From contig CM028326.1 of NCBI GenBank assembly GCA_016647705.1, positions 30,267,401 through 30,331,400 on the forward strand: DNA of 64,000 nucleotides, read 5' to 3'. Position 1 is the stretch's first letter, and every line of letters begins with the position of its first letter. A program made the position numbers and the translations under genes. Below the pieces are notes generated by a model that ran no database searches, was not told the origin of the DNA, and saw nothing but the letters and a program-made list of their open reading frames with translations. Source of the DNA: Eucommia ulmoides. Lineage: Eukaryota > Streptophyta > Magnoliopsida > Garryales > Eucommiaceae. Below are positions 22,704-34,362 of this stretch, piece after piece.

Positions 22704-22899
22704 TATATTGAGTAAACTTGAACTTTAAACATTTTTGTCTCACGATAAATCGTTATATGCATGTCAATTCCCAATTGAATAGGTAGAAAAACACAACTGC
22801 CTAATAACCGTTTGAGAAAAAAAAAAACCTAAGTCCCTTGATTGTTGAGTTTTTTTCTATTCTTGGGAGATGAAAGATAATACTAATTGTTGGTGTCGG

Positions 22900-24987
22900 T
22901 GTTCATCCAAAGATTTTGATGAACAATTAAGTATTGATATTTTGATGAAACTAATGTTTAATTGAGTGTTTCAATGATTTAAAGTTCCAGTAATGAAGAC
23001 GTCAAATTAAATGGATGAGAAATGAAGATGTCAAGATAACGAAGAAGAATTAAGAGTTTGAATAAATTAGGAAAAACAACTCAGGTGAATCTTAACTCTT
23101 AATATCCCATTTAGAAACACACACATGGTACAAAATGTATTTTATCTTTTATGTGTGTTTTGATTAAGTTAAATTATTTGCTCCTATGTGAAAAAAGAAG
23201 AAATAATTTTGAATGACTAAAATGGAATATAAGAATATTAGTGGAGCTAATCAAGAGAAGAAAATGGTTAAAGGGGCGAAATCATAAAAGAAAATAAGTT
23301 AAAAAACATATTCAGATAAGAGATCCAGTAACAGTAGTTGACTGGTGAGTCGACCGAACATAGAAGCTGTAACATCCTGTAGCTCTAAGTCGACCGACAA
23401 GTCGACCAGCCAAGAAGGTTGAACTCTCTAAATCAACAAGTCGACCGATAGGTCGATCAGTGCTGAACGCTCTGAATCTGTGAGTCGACTGGGCGGTCGA
23501 CCTATGCACGCAACGGCGATAGCTTGGCTACAACTTGAGTTGGGCAGTTGACCGAACATGCTATTTAAAGATATAGTTTGATCCGAGATTATATCCAAAA
23601 GTAGCCATTTTTTGTTGGGATTTGAGAAAGATTTCAAGGATATTCTCTATATTTAAGATATGGTTCATATACTAATTAAATCCTATTAATATGGTTCATT
23701 AAATATTAATATTTCTCAATTTGGTACTTAAAATAGATTCTATATTTATTTATTAAGATTGAGAAACACTTTGGGGGTTTAATTGAGAGATTTGGAAGAT
23801 GTTTTTTAGTGGAATTGATCCTAAATGAAGTCCTTATGATATAAGGGGTCTATAAGAGCTTTTATTTCTCATGACACATGTAAACTAGCCGTTAGAAGGT
23901 TGATTACATACTACTTTAAATAGACCTACAAATTTCAATTAGGACTAACGATTTTTATTGAGAGAGAGCTAAAAGAGTTTATATCATTTGTGAGTTTTAT
24001 AAGAGTTATCATTTTACGATATTGTGAGCTTTTCTAAGAGTGATTTTGAGAATCAATTGCGATCAATTTTTGTTGATACTGGATTTGAAGGTACATTGTT
24101 CTAATCATTATTTCTATGGATTCTGGGTGAGATCTTTCCATATTACTTATTATTGTTTTCTATTCTATATTTAGAAATTGATCTTGGAAATTATTTCTGA
24201 TTTTTTTGAAGAAAATATTTTTTACAAACAATTTCTTGAATCTGATTACATGCTCCAATTTGTTACCTGTATCGTGATAAAATTAGATTTTTGTATCTCA
24301 CGTATTTCTATCACTAATTGGGATATTAATTGAGTTATTGTTTATCTGGGGTGGTTGAAGTTCCGAGTGAGATTTACTTATTATCAATTTTTGTATTGGT
24401 GAGTTGTGACGGGTTAAATACCATTTGGGGTATTTAATCAAGGGTAGTCGAGTTTCAATATCTTCATGTAATGAGATTGAGGTAGTGATTCTTCCGGAAT
24501 AAGAATTGCGTTGTGAGTGATTTGTAAAGGTTTCATCCTTACTTGTGAAAATGATAGTTGGAGTGTTTTGAGAGGTTTTTATTCTTGTGCAATAGTGTTA
24601 AAAAGAATTAGGTTATTCTTTAACTTGTAAAAAGTAGAGGTTCTTCCTTAACTTGAGAAAATAATATTGTAAAGGTCGAGTCTGAGCCTATAAAAGAATC
24701 GGTGTGTGGGTTTGGTTCCTACCTTTAAAAGGATCTTGGTTTTAGTGGGTGTGACCTCCGTGGAGCTTGGGGGACTGGATTAGCCAAAAATAACTTGTGT
24801 GCTACTATATTTATTTTGCTATTTTTATTGTTTAGGTGTGCACTTAGTTGATTATATTATTCCGCTGTGTTACAAAGATATAATTAATTTAGGCTTAAAA
24901 TTAATTATTCGATTTATTGAATTTTATTCTGATAATTTTTTAATTACCCAATTCACCCCCCATCTTGGGTATTCTACTAGTCCAACA
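22900..24987 (+). repeat. 5' LTR of element F
   Basis: 2088 bp, starting TGTTCATCC and ending GTCCAACA. It holds the GTCGAC-type array (23338-23550), a TATA-like CTATTTAAAG (about 23561) and TTTAAATAG (about 23915). Confidence 0.85.
23338..23550 (+). repeat. GTCGAC-type motif array in the 5' LTR of F
   Basis: About eight matches to GTCGACCGA and its complement (23349, 23388, 23401, 23439, 23452, 23483, 23496, 23528). Pairs face each other, as in AAGTCGACCGATAGGTCGAT and GAGTCGACTGGGCGGTCGAC. The words are self-complementary (GTCGAC) and the spacers unrelated. The array lies upstream of TATA-like sequence. Confidence 0.75.
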
Positions 24988-25004
24988 ATTGGCATCAAAG
25001 TTGG
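24988..25004 (+). other. Primer binding site of element F
   Basis: ATTGGCATCAAAGTTGG directly after the LTR. The common copia form is TTGGTATCAGAGC, complementary to initiator tRNA-Met; this is a changed version. Confidence 0.55.
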
Positions 25005-25037
25005 TTTAGCTCGAATTCTTTTGCTAACAAAGATCAC

Positions 25038-25742
25038 ATGGCACACATAGTAGGCACACTAGCTGAGGGGCAGTCTATACATCGACCACCCTTGTTTGCA
25101 GGTGAAAGTTACTCGTTTTGGAAAGACATGATGATAGCTTTTCTTCAGGCTACAAATTATAACGTGTGGCTAACAATCAAGGATGGTCCATTCATTCCAA
25201 TGAAAAACAGAGTTGAGAAGAAGAAGGAACAACTCACTACTTCCAATAAGCAGAAACTCTCTATTAACTCTCAAGCTATCAATATTCTATTTTGTTCTTT
25301 AGATGCTAATGAGTATTCTAGAGTTTCAAGTTGCAAATCCACAAAGGCGATGTGGGATAAGCTACAAGTCACCCAAGAAGGAACAAGTCAAGTGAAGTAG
25401 TTAAAAATCAATGCACTTATGAGAAAATTTGAGTTATTCAGGATGAAGGAAAATGAATCGATTCATGAGATGTACTCTCACTTCAACAATACATGCAATA
25501 ATATGAGTCAACTCGGAAAGCCATATTCTATGGAGGATAGAGTACGAAAGGTACTAAAGTCCTTGACAAAAATATGGAAGTCAAAGGTGACGACAATTGA
25601 GAAAGCTAAGGATCTTGGAAAATATGATATTAATGATCTCATTGGCAATTTGATGACTCATGAATCGGAAATTAAAGGTTATGAGGATGATACTGGAAAT
25701 GACAAGAAGAAATCCTTGGTGCTAAAAGTTCAAAAAAGATGA
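25038..25742 (+). pseudogene. Gag of copia element F, one in-frame stop
   Basis: It starts at ATG 25038, 50 bases after the LTR. The first part holds PPLFAGESYSFWKDMMIAFL, the usual DUF4219/UBN2 start, and AKAMWDKL-like STKAMWDKLQVT. A TAG at 25398 interrupts it, and the same frame continues at 25419 with FRMKENESIHEMYSHF and LGKPYSMEDRVRKVLKSL, ending at 25742 by a frameshift. Gag builds the virus-like particle. Apart from these two defects it is well preserved. Confidence 0.8.
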
Positions 25743-26270
25743 TAATAGTGATGATGAAAGTCTTGATAATAAGCAAGAGAAGAATGTATCACTTCTTACA
25801 AACAACTTTAGAAGAATGACTCGGCGCACATTCCGTTGGAAAAAAATCTCAACATGTCTAAAGTAGAATGCTACAACTGTCGTAAAATCGGTCATTTTCA
25901 AAATGATTGTCCCGAAACGAAGAATGATAAAGAAAATGAGAAGAAGAAGAAAGAAAATAAGAAAGCAAAGAAGAATAAGAAGAAATCAATGAAGGCTACT
26001 TGGGATGATACCGATTCAAGTAGCTCGGAAGAATCAGATAGTGAGGATACGTCCATGCTTGCCTTAATGGCCACTGGTGGTGAGAAAAATCTTAAACAAA
26101 AACGATTTCATAAATTCTTTTCTGAAACTAAGGATCTTGTGAAATGTTTTAAATGTAACATTCTGGTGCATACTATTCGTAGATGTTTTACAAAAATATC
26201 TAACTGTAGACAAGTTTGGGTTCGAAAAGGAACTAAAATTGTCCCAACTAACAAGATCGGACCCACGTAG
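25743..26270 (+). pseudogene. Zinc-knuckle part of gag of element F
   Basis: After the frameshift, 25836-26270 reads VECYNCRKIGHFQNDCPE, an intact CCHC zinc knuckle, followed by a long lysine-rich stretch and a DSDSSSSEESDSEDT-like acidic stretch. Then comes CFKCNILVHTIRRCF, which is a second, imperfect knuckle. The second knuckle after a lysine-rich and acidic linker agrees with SIRE-type gag. It ends at a stop and the frame changes before protease. Confidence 0.75.
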
Positions 26271-26293
26271 GCTGGGTACCACTTAGGAACTAT

Positions 26294-26737
26294 TTGAGGT
26301 GCTCCTTGCAGGTTATTCTAAAAGCATCAATAAGCAAGGACAAATGGTTCCTGGATAGCGGTTGTTCTCGACACATGACGGGAGATAAAGAAAAATTTAC
26401 GTGTTTGACACCTAAAGATGGAGGTCATGTAACTTTCAGAGACAACACAAAGGGTAAAATTATTGATATAGGTAATATCAGTAATGGTACTACTATGATT
26501 AAAGATGTGTTACTAGTTGATGGACTTAAAGATAATTTGCTTAGTATTAGTCAACTATGTAACAAGGGATATAATGTTATATTTGATCATAATAGATGCA
26601 TATTTAAGAATAGTCATGATAGTAGTATCTTGCTAATTGCATCACGTTTTGAGAATATGTATACTTGCTCTTTTGATGATTTTAATTCTCAAAATTTATC
26701 TTGTTTGAATGTTGTATCTGAAAATAGTTGGTTATAG
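26294..26737 (+). pseudogene. Protease of copia element F
   Basis: It reads DKWFLDSGCSRHMTGDKEKF, the aspartic protease active site DSG in its usual copia context, then VTFRDNTKGKIIDIG and LLVDGLKDNLLSISQLC. The active-site aspartate is intact. It is in a different frame from gag and ends at a stop at 26735 just before the GAG_pre-integrase domain. It would cleave the polyprotein. Confidence 0.8.
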
Positions 26738-27802
26738 CATAGAAGACTTGGGCATGCTAATATGGAGTTAATTTCTAACTTATCTAAGAAGAGTCTTCTA
26801 CGTGACTTACCTGATTTAAAATATGTGAAGGATAAAGTATGTGATGCATGTCAATTAGGAAAGCAAGTTAAATCATCATTTAAGAAAAAGATGTACATGT
26901 CCACGTCTAGATGTTTTGAATTATTGTATCTTGATTTATTTGGACCTAACTCTGTTACTAGTTTTGGTGGTAAGTTTTATGCATTTGTCATAGTTGATGA
27001 TTATTCTAGACTTACCTGGATATATTTTCTTGTTAAGAAAAGTGAGGTTGCTTCGGTTCTTGCTAAATTTTGTAAACGTGTTCAAAATGAGAAGTAATGC
27101 TCTATTATTAAGATTCGTAGTGACAGAGGAATAGAATTTAAGAATGATGAAGTGGTAAGTTATTATGATGAGCATCGTTATGCTTACAATTTTTCTGCAC
27201 CAAGATCACCGCAACAAAATGGTGTAGTTGAAAGAAAGAACAGAACGCTTCAAGAGATGGCCAGAACAATGCTAAATGAAAATCGCTTACCAACCTACTT
27301 CTGGGCTGAAGCAGTAGGTACCGTTTGTCACGTGGTAAACCGAGTATCAATTCGTAAAGGGTTTAACAAAACCCCATATGAAATCTGGAATAGTAAGACT
27401 CCCAATATTTCCTATTTTAAAGCCTTTGGATGCAAATGTTTCATTTTGAATGACAAGAATAATCTTGGTAAATTTGATGTTAAATTTGATTATGTGATTT
27501 TTCTTGGATATGCTACTAACAGTAAGGCTTATAAAGTTTATAATAAACGTACTTTAGTAGTAGAAGAAATAATGCATGTTGTTTTTGAGAAAGCTGATCC
27601 ATTCTTGTCAAGAAAGATTTTGGATGATGATGATGCAGGTATCTTAAATAACCAAAACCAAGATAATGATGTACCAAAGGAATCTCAACAAGAGGAAGAA
27701 CCTAAGGAGAAGGATTCGACTTTACCAAGAGCTATAAAGAAAGTACCAGGGCATTCAATTAAAGAAATTATAGGTAATTTTAAAAAAGGTGTAAGTACTT
27801 GA
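26738..27802 (+). pseudogene. Integrase of copia element F, two stops
   Basis: The GAG_pre-integrase domain comes first (RRLGHANMELIS, then CDACQLGKQ). The DDE core follows, with its first Asp in LYLDLFGP, the second in IRSDRGIEF (about 27116-27142) and the Glu in PQQNGVVERKNRTLQEM. The C-terminal part has FGCKCFILN and FLGYATNSKAYKVYN. All three catalytic residues are present. Stops at 26735 and 27095 break the frame. The open piece 27152-27802 is 216 codons. Confidence 0.85.
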
Positions 27803-28724
27803 ACTTCTCTTAGAGATATAATTAATCTTGCTTTCTTATCTCAAATTGAGCCTAAAAATATAAATGATACGTTAATTGATGAATCTTGGATTTTCGCAAT
27901 GCAAGATAAATTAATTCAATTTGAGCGGAACAAAGTGTGATGTCTTGTTCCAAGACCGAATTTTCATCCAGTTATTGGTACTAAATGGGTATTTAGAAAC
28001 AAAAAATGATGAATCTGGTATGGTAATTAGAAACAAAGCAAGATTAGTGGCACAGGGCTATAATCAAGAAGAAGGAATTGATTATGATGAAACATATGCT
28101 CCTGTTGCAAGACTAGAAACAATTAAAATCCTACTCGCCTTTGTATGTTCACATAATTTTAAACTATATCAAATGGATGTAAAGAGTGCATTTCTAAATG
28201 GCTTTCTAGCTGAAGAAGTTTATGTGGAACAATCCCCCGGATTTGAAAGTGATAAGTTTCACAATCATGTATTTAAACTTCGCAAGGCTTTCTATGGGCT
28301 CAAACAAGCTCCGAGAGCTTGGTATGAGAGACTTAGCCGATATTTGATCGAAAATGGTTTTCGAATGGGTATTTGTAATATTACACTACTTGTAAAGTAA
28401 ACTGATTCTGATATCCTATTAGTATAAGTATATGTCAATGATATCATTTTTGGATCTACTAATGAAGATCTTTATCAAAAGTTTGCTAAGATAATGCAAG
28501 TTGAATTTGAAATGAGCATGATGGGAGAGCTGAATTTCTTTCTTGGATTACAAATTAAGCAAACCAAATAAGGGATATTTATATATCAAGCTAAATACAC
28601 CAAGGAGCTACTAAAGAAATATGGCTTGGAATGTGCTAAAGAGTACAAAACTCTCATGGCAATGGCTATAAAAATAGAAAAAGAAAATACAGGCAAAAGC
28701 GTTAATGAAAAAATGTATTGAGAT
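27803..28724 (+). pseudogene. Reverse transcriptase of copia element F, catalytic box changed to YVND
   Basis: The open piece 27921-28400 has [29 protein letters not shown], then [13 protein letters not shown] and [15 protein letters not shown]. It stops before the palm motif. The following bases (about 28427-28450) read VYVNDIIFGS, where copia enzymes have YVDD, so the first catalytic aspartate is asparagine (codon AAT). The next part, EFEMSMMGELNFFLGLQI, is in frame, then a further stop. The start of the domain at about 27900 is also shifted. Confidence 0.85.
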
Positions 28725-29390
28725 ATGATTGGTAGCCTGTTGTATTTAACTGCTAATAGACCTGACATTATGTATAGTGTTTGTCTTTGTGCTAGATTTC
28801 AGTCTTATCCAAAAGAATCGCACTTAACTGCGGTTAAGCGAATTTTTTGTTATTTAAAGGGGACGACTAACCTAAGATTATGGTATCCTAGGGGGAGTGA
28901 TTTTAAATTGCCAAGTTACTCCGACGCTGACTTTACTGGTTTCAAAGTTGAGCGAAAAAGCACAAGTAGATCATGTCATTTGTTAGGACATACTTTGGCT
29001 CCTTGGTCAAGCAAGAAACAGAATTCGATAGCCTTATCCACTACTGAAGCTGAATCCATGGCAGCTGGTAACTGTTGTGCTCAAATTTTATATATTAAGC
29101 AACAGTTAAATGATTTTGGAGTTTGTATGGAGGAGGTCCCAATCTTTTGTGATAATAAAAGTGTTATATGTCTAAGTAAGAATCCTACACAGCACTCACG
29201 AACTAAACACATAGAAATTAGACATCATTTTATTCGTGATCACATTCAAAAAATGGATATTATTATTGAGTATATTGATAACTCCAACCAGTTTGCTGAT
29301 GTTTTTACCAAACCACTAGCGAAAGATCAGTTTGTGAAAATCATTCGCGGTTTGGGTATGGCTAGGCATAATGATGTTTGCCTAGATTGA
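28725..29390 (+). pseudogene. RNase H of copia element F
   Basis: A 221-codon open piece with all expected blocks: GSLLYLTANRPDIMYSV, RIFCYLKGTTNLRLWY, the catalytic YSDADF, KSTSRSCHLLG, WSSKKQNSIALSTTEAE, DNKSVICLSKNP, TKHIEIRHHFIRD and the closing DVFTKPLAKDQF. It ends at a stop at 29388. It is the best preserved domain of F. No env-like frame follows before the 3' LTR. Confidence 0.85.
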
Positions 29391-29678
29391 GTTACTTGTA
29401 TTTGTTCCCCCCTCCCTAAATTTTATTTTGGAAGATGACAAAGGAGGAGAAATTAGATGATGTTTTATTAATTGGGAGAATTAGTTGATGTGTGATTAAG
29501 GGAGAATATGTTTAAAATAGTGCTTTAATTAAGTATTTTAAATTTGTGCATTATTGAAATTTTCATTATGATACTTTAATGAGTTAAAGAACCCGTCCTT
29601 AGATTTAGGGGGAGTGTGGTTATATTTTATTTTGAAGAAAATATCAAAGTTAATTGTCATCATCAAAAAGGGAGAGAT
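29391..29678 (+). other. 3' untranslated part and polypurine tract of element F
   Basis: Short non-coding stretch ending in AAAAAGGGAGAGA (29666-29678) directly before the 3' LTR. This is the primer for second-strand synthesis. Confidence 0.65.
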
Positions 29679-31758
29679 TGTTGATCCTAAGATTTTAATG
29701 AACAATTAAGTATTGATGTTTTGATGGAACTAATGTTTAATTGAGTATTTCAGTGATTTAAAGTTCCAGTAATGAAGACGTCAAATTAAATGGATGAGAA
29801 ATGAAGATGTCAAGATGATGAAGAGCAATTAAGAGTTTGAAAAAATTAGGAAAAACAACTCAAGTGAATCTTGACTCTTAATATCCTATTTAAGAACACA
29901 CACATGGCACAAAATGTATTTTATCTTTTATGTGTGTTTAGATTAAGTTAAATTATTTCCTCCTATGTGAAATAAGAAGAAATAATTTTGAATAATTAAA
30001 ATGGAATATAAGAATATTAGTGGAGCTAATCAAGAGAAGAAAATGGTTAAATAAGTGAAATCGTAAAAGAAAATAAATTAAAAAAACGTATTCAGAGAAG
30101 AGATTCAGTGACAGCAGTCGACCGACAGGTCAACCGGCCAAGAAGGTTGAACTCTCTGAATCGACAAGTCGACCTATAGGTCAACCAATGAAGTAGTATT
30201 GAACTCTCTGAATCTGTGAGTCGACCAGTCGGTTGACCTATGGACGCAGCGGCGATAACTTGGCTGCAACCTGAGTTGGGCAGTCGACCGAACGTGCAAT
30301 TTCAGGATACAGTTTGATCCGAGATTATATCCAAAAGTAGTCATTTTTTGTTGAGATTTGAGAGAGATTTCGGGGATATTCTCTATATTTAAGATATGGT
30401 TCATATACTAATTAAATCCTATTAATATGGTTCGTTAAATATTAATATTTCTCAATTTGGTACTTGAAATAAATTCTATACTTATTTATTAAGATTGAGA
30501 AATATTTTGGGGGTTTAATTGAGAGATTTGAAAGATGTTTTTTAGTGGAATTGAACCTAAATGAAGTCCTTATGATATAAGGGGTCTATAAGAGTTTTTA
30601 TTTGTCATGACATATGTAAACTAACCGTTAGAATGTTGATTACATACTCCTTTAAATAGACCTGTGAATTTTAATTAAGATTAACTATTTTCATTGAGAG
30701 AGAGTTAAAAGAGTTTATATCATTTGTAAGTTTTTATAAGAGTTATCATTCTACGATATTGTGAGCTTTTCTAAGAGTGATTTTGAGAATCAATTGCGAT
30801 CATTTTTTGTTGATACCGGATTTGAAGCTACATTGTTCTAATCATTATTTCTGTGGATTCCAGGTGAGATCTTTCTATATTGCTTATTATTTGTTTTTTA
30901 TTCTATATTTGGAAATCGATCTTACAAATTGTTGCTGATTTTTTGAAGAAAATATTTTTTACAAACAATTTCTTGAATCTGATTATATGCTCCAATTTGC
31001 TACCGTATCTTGTTGAAATCAGATTTTTGTATCTCACATATTTCTATCACTATTTGGGATATTAATTGAGTTATTGTTTATCTGTGGTGGTAGAAACTCC
31101 GAGTGAGATTTAGTTCTTATCAATTTTTGTATTGATGAGTTTTGACGGGTTAAATACCATTAGGGGTATTTAATCAAAGGTAGTCGGGTTTCAATCTCTT
31201 TATGTAAAGAGATTGAGGTAGTGATTCTTCCTAGATAAGAATTGCGTTGTGAGTGATTTGTAAAGGTTCCATCATTATCCGTGAAAAGAATAATTGGAGT
31301 ATTTTGAGAGGTTTTGATTCTTGTGCCTTAGTATTAAAAAGAATTAGGTTATTTTTTAACTTGTAAAAAGTAGAGGTTCTTCCTTAACCTGAGAAAATGA
31401 TATTGTAAAGGTTGATTCTAAGCCTGTAAAAGAATCGATGTACGGGTTTGGTTCCTACCTTTAAAAAGATCTTGGTTTTAGTGGGTGCGACCTCCGTGGA
31501 GCTCGGGAAACTAGATTAGCCAAGAGTAACTTGGTGAATCAATATAAATCTTTTGTGTGTTGCTATATTTACTTTGCTATTTTTATTGTTTGGGTGTTCA
31601 CTTAGTTGATTATATTATTTCGCTGTATTATAAAAATAATAATTAATTTAGGCTTAAAATTAATTATTTGATTTATTGAATTTTATTTTGATAATTTTTT
31701 AATTACTCAATTCACCCTCCCCCCCCCCCCCCCTCTTGGGTATTCTACTGGGCCTACA
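29679..31758 (+). repeat. 3' LTR of element F
   Basis: 2080 bp, TGTTGATCC to GGCCTACA, closely similar to the 5' LTR throughout. It carries a C-run of about 15 at 31717-31733, where the 5' LTR has CACCCCCC. Confidence 0.85.
30117..30295 (+). repeat. GTCGAC-type motif array in the 3' LTR of F
   Basis: Equivalent to the 5' array: AGTCGACCGACAGGTCAACC, AAGTCGACCTATAGGTCAAC, GAGTCGACCAGTCGGTTGAC and CAGTCGACCGAACG, each pairing forward and reverse copies. Confidence 0.75.
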
Positions 31759-32527
31759 GTCGAGAATTAAACCGACCAGCACTATGGTCAGGTCACTCCT
31801 CGAGTGGAAAGTTGCCACCGATTTGGGGATGATCTTCGTCTTCGCTGGAGCCTTCAGTCCGAGCTGGTCAGGCATTGTCCAACCTGGTATCCAAGCTCGA
31901 TGATACCGTCCTGCAGTTCTTCATCCTGGGCCGTTGTCCGGGATGAGCTCCAAACACATAGGACGGGCCGGGGTTCTCCCAGCGTGTCCCTTCCGGCGTG
32001 AGAGTAAGAACTCGGGGGGAAGAAAACAGGTCGTACGGAATAAAGTTATTACCTCGACCTGTTGAGTGTGTGCTTTCACGTGTGGAAATGTGTTGATGAA
32101 GCTTTCTATTTATAGGCGAGAAAGCGATTAGCATTCCTGAATATTAGGGTCTTAAGTTCGGTTTAGCGCTAATTAGTCAAGCGCGTGAGGAACACGACAG
32201 GTTAGAGCTATGGGCCTGGGCCTTGGGCCCCTTTGTTCGCTGATGGAGAGGCCCATGGGCCAAGCATGTTAAGGGAGCGACAGGTCGGCCCAGGCACCGA
32301 GGCGCAGGTCGGGGTGACCGCACCGGTCTGCCCCGGGTGGCGATAATGGAAAAGATTCTTGCTTGACGATTGCCAAGTGCTTCGTGTTGACCGACTTGAG
32401 GAGGCGCCCAGGCTATCTATTCACCGGACTTATCAAGCCGTTGTGATATAATAGTATTGGTGACGTGGCGATTTTGATCCAGATGACGGACACGTGAAAG
32501 TGGTCAAATTTTACCCACAACACTAAT

Positions 32528-33054
32528 ATATGTGTGTGTTAAGTGGTTCTAAACAAAACTTGATTGTAGATTGTCGCTTATTTTCAATTGAATAGGTAGG
32601 ACACAACTACACAAATACCACGTTTTGAAATTTCAACTTGGGAGTACGAAAGTGTTTTCTCACTTTTGAAGAAGGATACAATGTTTTGAAATGCGTGAGT
32701 CCTCCAACTTGATTTTTAGCGAGAGTTTAAGAGAAGCAGTCCAATGAGCGAGAGTTTACTTTCAATATTTGACTCTTACGAAAGTGACAACAATATTTAA
32801 TGGTATTTGTAGGCAAAATCCTATCCAATGAAGTCTAAGTCTAGTGAAGTTCACATGCACTTTTGTACAAAATTTCAAACACCTCCCCCCAAATGAAGAT
32901 TGAACACCCACCCAACCCACCACCTTTAATTTCAATTCCTGCCATATGTATCAAAATCATTTGCACCCAACCCATGTCTCACAGATTTGGCTTGATTTGT
33001 TGAGTGTATCTTTCCTATCGTTTTCTCCTAAACCATAAATTTCTTTACTAATTT
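32528..33054. other. Non-coding stretch with a partial repeat of 22.76 kb
   Basis: No gene. Around 32590-32640 it repeats a block (TCAATTGAATAGGTAG, then ACACAACT) also found at about 22768-22800 on the other side of G and F. Confidence 0.4.
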
Positions 33055-33125
33055 AAAAAATACTAATCATCCCCTCTTATTAAAGTTTCTTTTATAAAAG
33101 GACATAAATATTGTTCTCTTATTTT

Positions 33126-33158
<33 letters not shown>

Positions 33159-33745
33159 CACTTTTATTTTTTCAAAAATTTCACGAAAACTCTTTTTTTT
33201 TTTTAAATATACTTTTTACTCTTAATTTTTTAAACAATTATATTTACTCTCCTGCCCCACCCATCAACCCCACCCCCTACCCCACCAATCTTCTTTCTTC
33301 TTCAGCTTCTTCTTCTCTCTCTCTCTCTCCCTCCAGATGTAGCATGGATCTGTGTTCGCCGACATCGATCTATCTCTGCGAGCTCAAATCCATGTTGGAT
33401 CTATGTCGATGAGATCAGATCTTGCACGCACACACACACACACAGAGAATTCCGACAAAGGTGGGGTTGGGGGAGGGGTGGTTTTTTTGTTTTTTAATTT
33501 GTTAAAAATAGAGGGATGAAAAAAAATATTTGTTTTTAAATAGGAATGTTAGTATAAAAAGATAAAGCAAATAAATATAACAAAAAATTAAAGAGATATT
33601 TATTTATTTTAATTTTTAATTATTTAATTATTTTTCAATTATTAAGGGTAAATTGTCATTACAATAAAAAAATTACTAATTTTTAATCGATGGAGAACTG
33701 AATGTTGTTTGACCAAAATAATAAGGAAATGATTAGTATTTTTCA
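33055..33745. mobile_element. MITE candidate with short inverted termini
   Basis: The left end AAAATACTAATCATCCCC is mirrored by the right end, whose complement reads AAAATACTAATCATTTCC. Inside are (TA)n at about 33134-33159, a CT-rich run near 33315-33330 and (CA)n at about 33430-33443. No target duplication was recognised, so the exact ends are uncertain. Confidence 0.4.
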
Positions 33746-34308
33746 AATAACTGAGAAATTTTATAATTTTAAATAAAATAAAAAAAAGAAATAACTGATA
33801 AATATCCAATAAAAAAATTATATGCTTGAAAAAATGTCAAGTGTAACAAAAATTATGACAACAATTGCCCATCCATTAACGTCGCGTGATCTTTCTCTGT
33901 GTTTTCTTCCGCTAATCGGAGTTCAAAGAAGGGATTTAATTTCGACAAATTATAAATTTTAAGGAATTGACATAGATATTTAAGCCTTTGTTAATGGTTT
34001 CCGACCTCGTAAATCTAATATTAATCTATATCTTATTATTAAAAACGGAAGCCAAGTTTTGAGAATAAACCAGGTTCAACTATCTATCATATCTCCAATC
34101 CTATTCTCCATTGAAATGAAAGACCATGATTAAAATTTGAGAAAAACACTAGCAATTAATAAGGACTAATAATTGCTCTCTTCTTCAGAATGAATTAGAT
34201 TAAAAACTTAAAATATAAAAAAAAAAATGAATCCACATAAGATAAAAGGAGGTGTTTGGAAACTGAGATAAACTAAAAATGTTTAGAAATATAGACAAAT
34301 GGAGAGAT

Positions 34309-34362
<54 letters not shown>

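Larger units (their letters stand above)
22900..31758 (+). mobile_element. Ty1/copia retrotransposon F (SIRE/Maximus-like), plus strand
   Basis: Two LTRs of about 2.1 kb (22900-24987 and 29679-31758) flank gag, zinc knuckle, protease, integrase, reverse transcriptase and RNase H in copia order. The flanks GTCGG (22895-22899) and GTCGA (31759-31763) are the target duplication with one change. The polypurine tract AAAAAGGGAGAGA precedes the 3' LTR. The large LTRs, the PRSPQQNGVVERKNRTLQEM box and the purine tract suggest the SIRE/Maximus lineage, but no env-like frame follows RNase H. Several stops and a changed catalytic box make it inactive. Confidence 0.85.
22888..32522 (-). mobile_element. 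Gypsy-type solo LTR G, split by element F
   Basis: The first 12 bp (22888-22899, TGTTGGTGTCGG) and 31759-32522 join to one LTR of about 770 bp, beginning TG, ending CA and flanked by CTAAT (22883-22887 and 32523-32527). On the minus strand it starts TGTTGTGGGTAAAATTTGAC and has a TATA box CTATAAATAG at about 32105-32114. The right part is markedly GC-rich against its surroundings. No internal region is seen, hence a solo LTR. The gypsy assignment is by general appearance only. Confidence 0.7.

Noticed and set aside
23312..23637. Overlapping minus-strand frames of 65 and 69 codons
   Set aside because: They fall on the GTCGAC array of the F LTR and are not kept in the other LTR.
31868..32134. 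Minus-strand frame resembling a gag start in the G LTR
   Set aside because: It has a TATA box upstream and reads like LTR-leader sequence, but it lies within a sequence bounded by TG/CA and CTAAT duplications, so I treat it as LTR and not as a gene.
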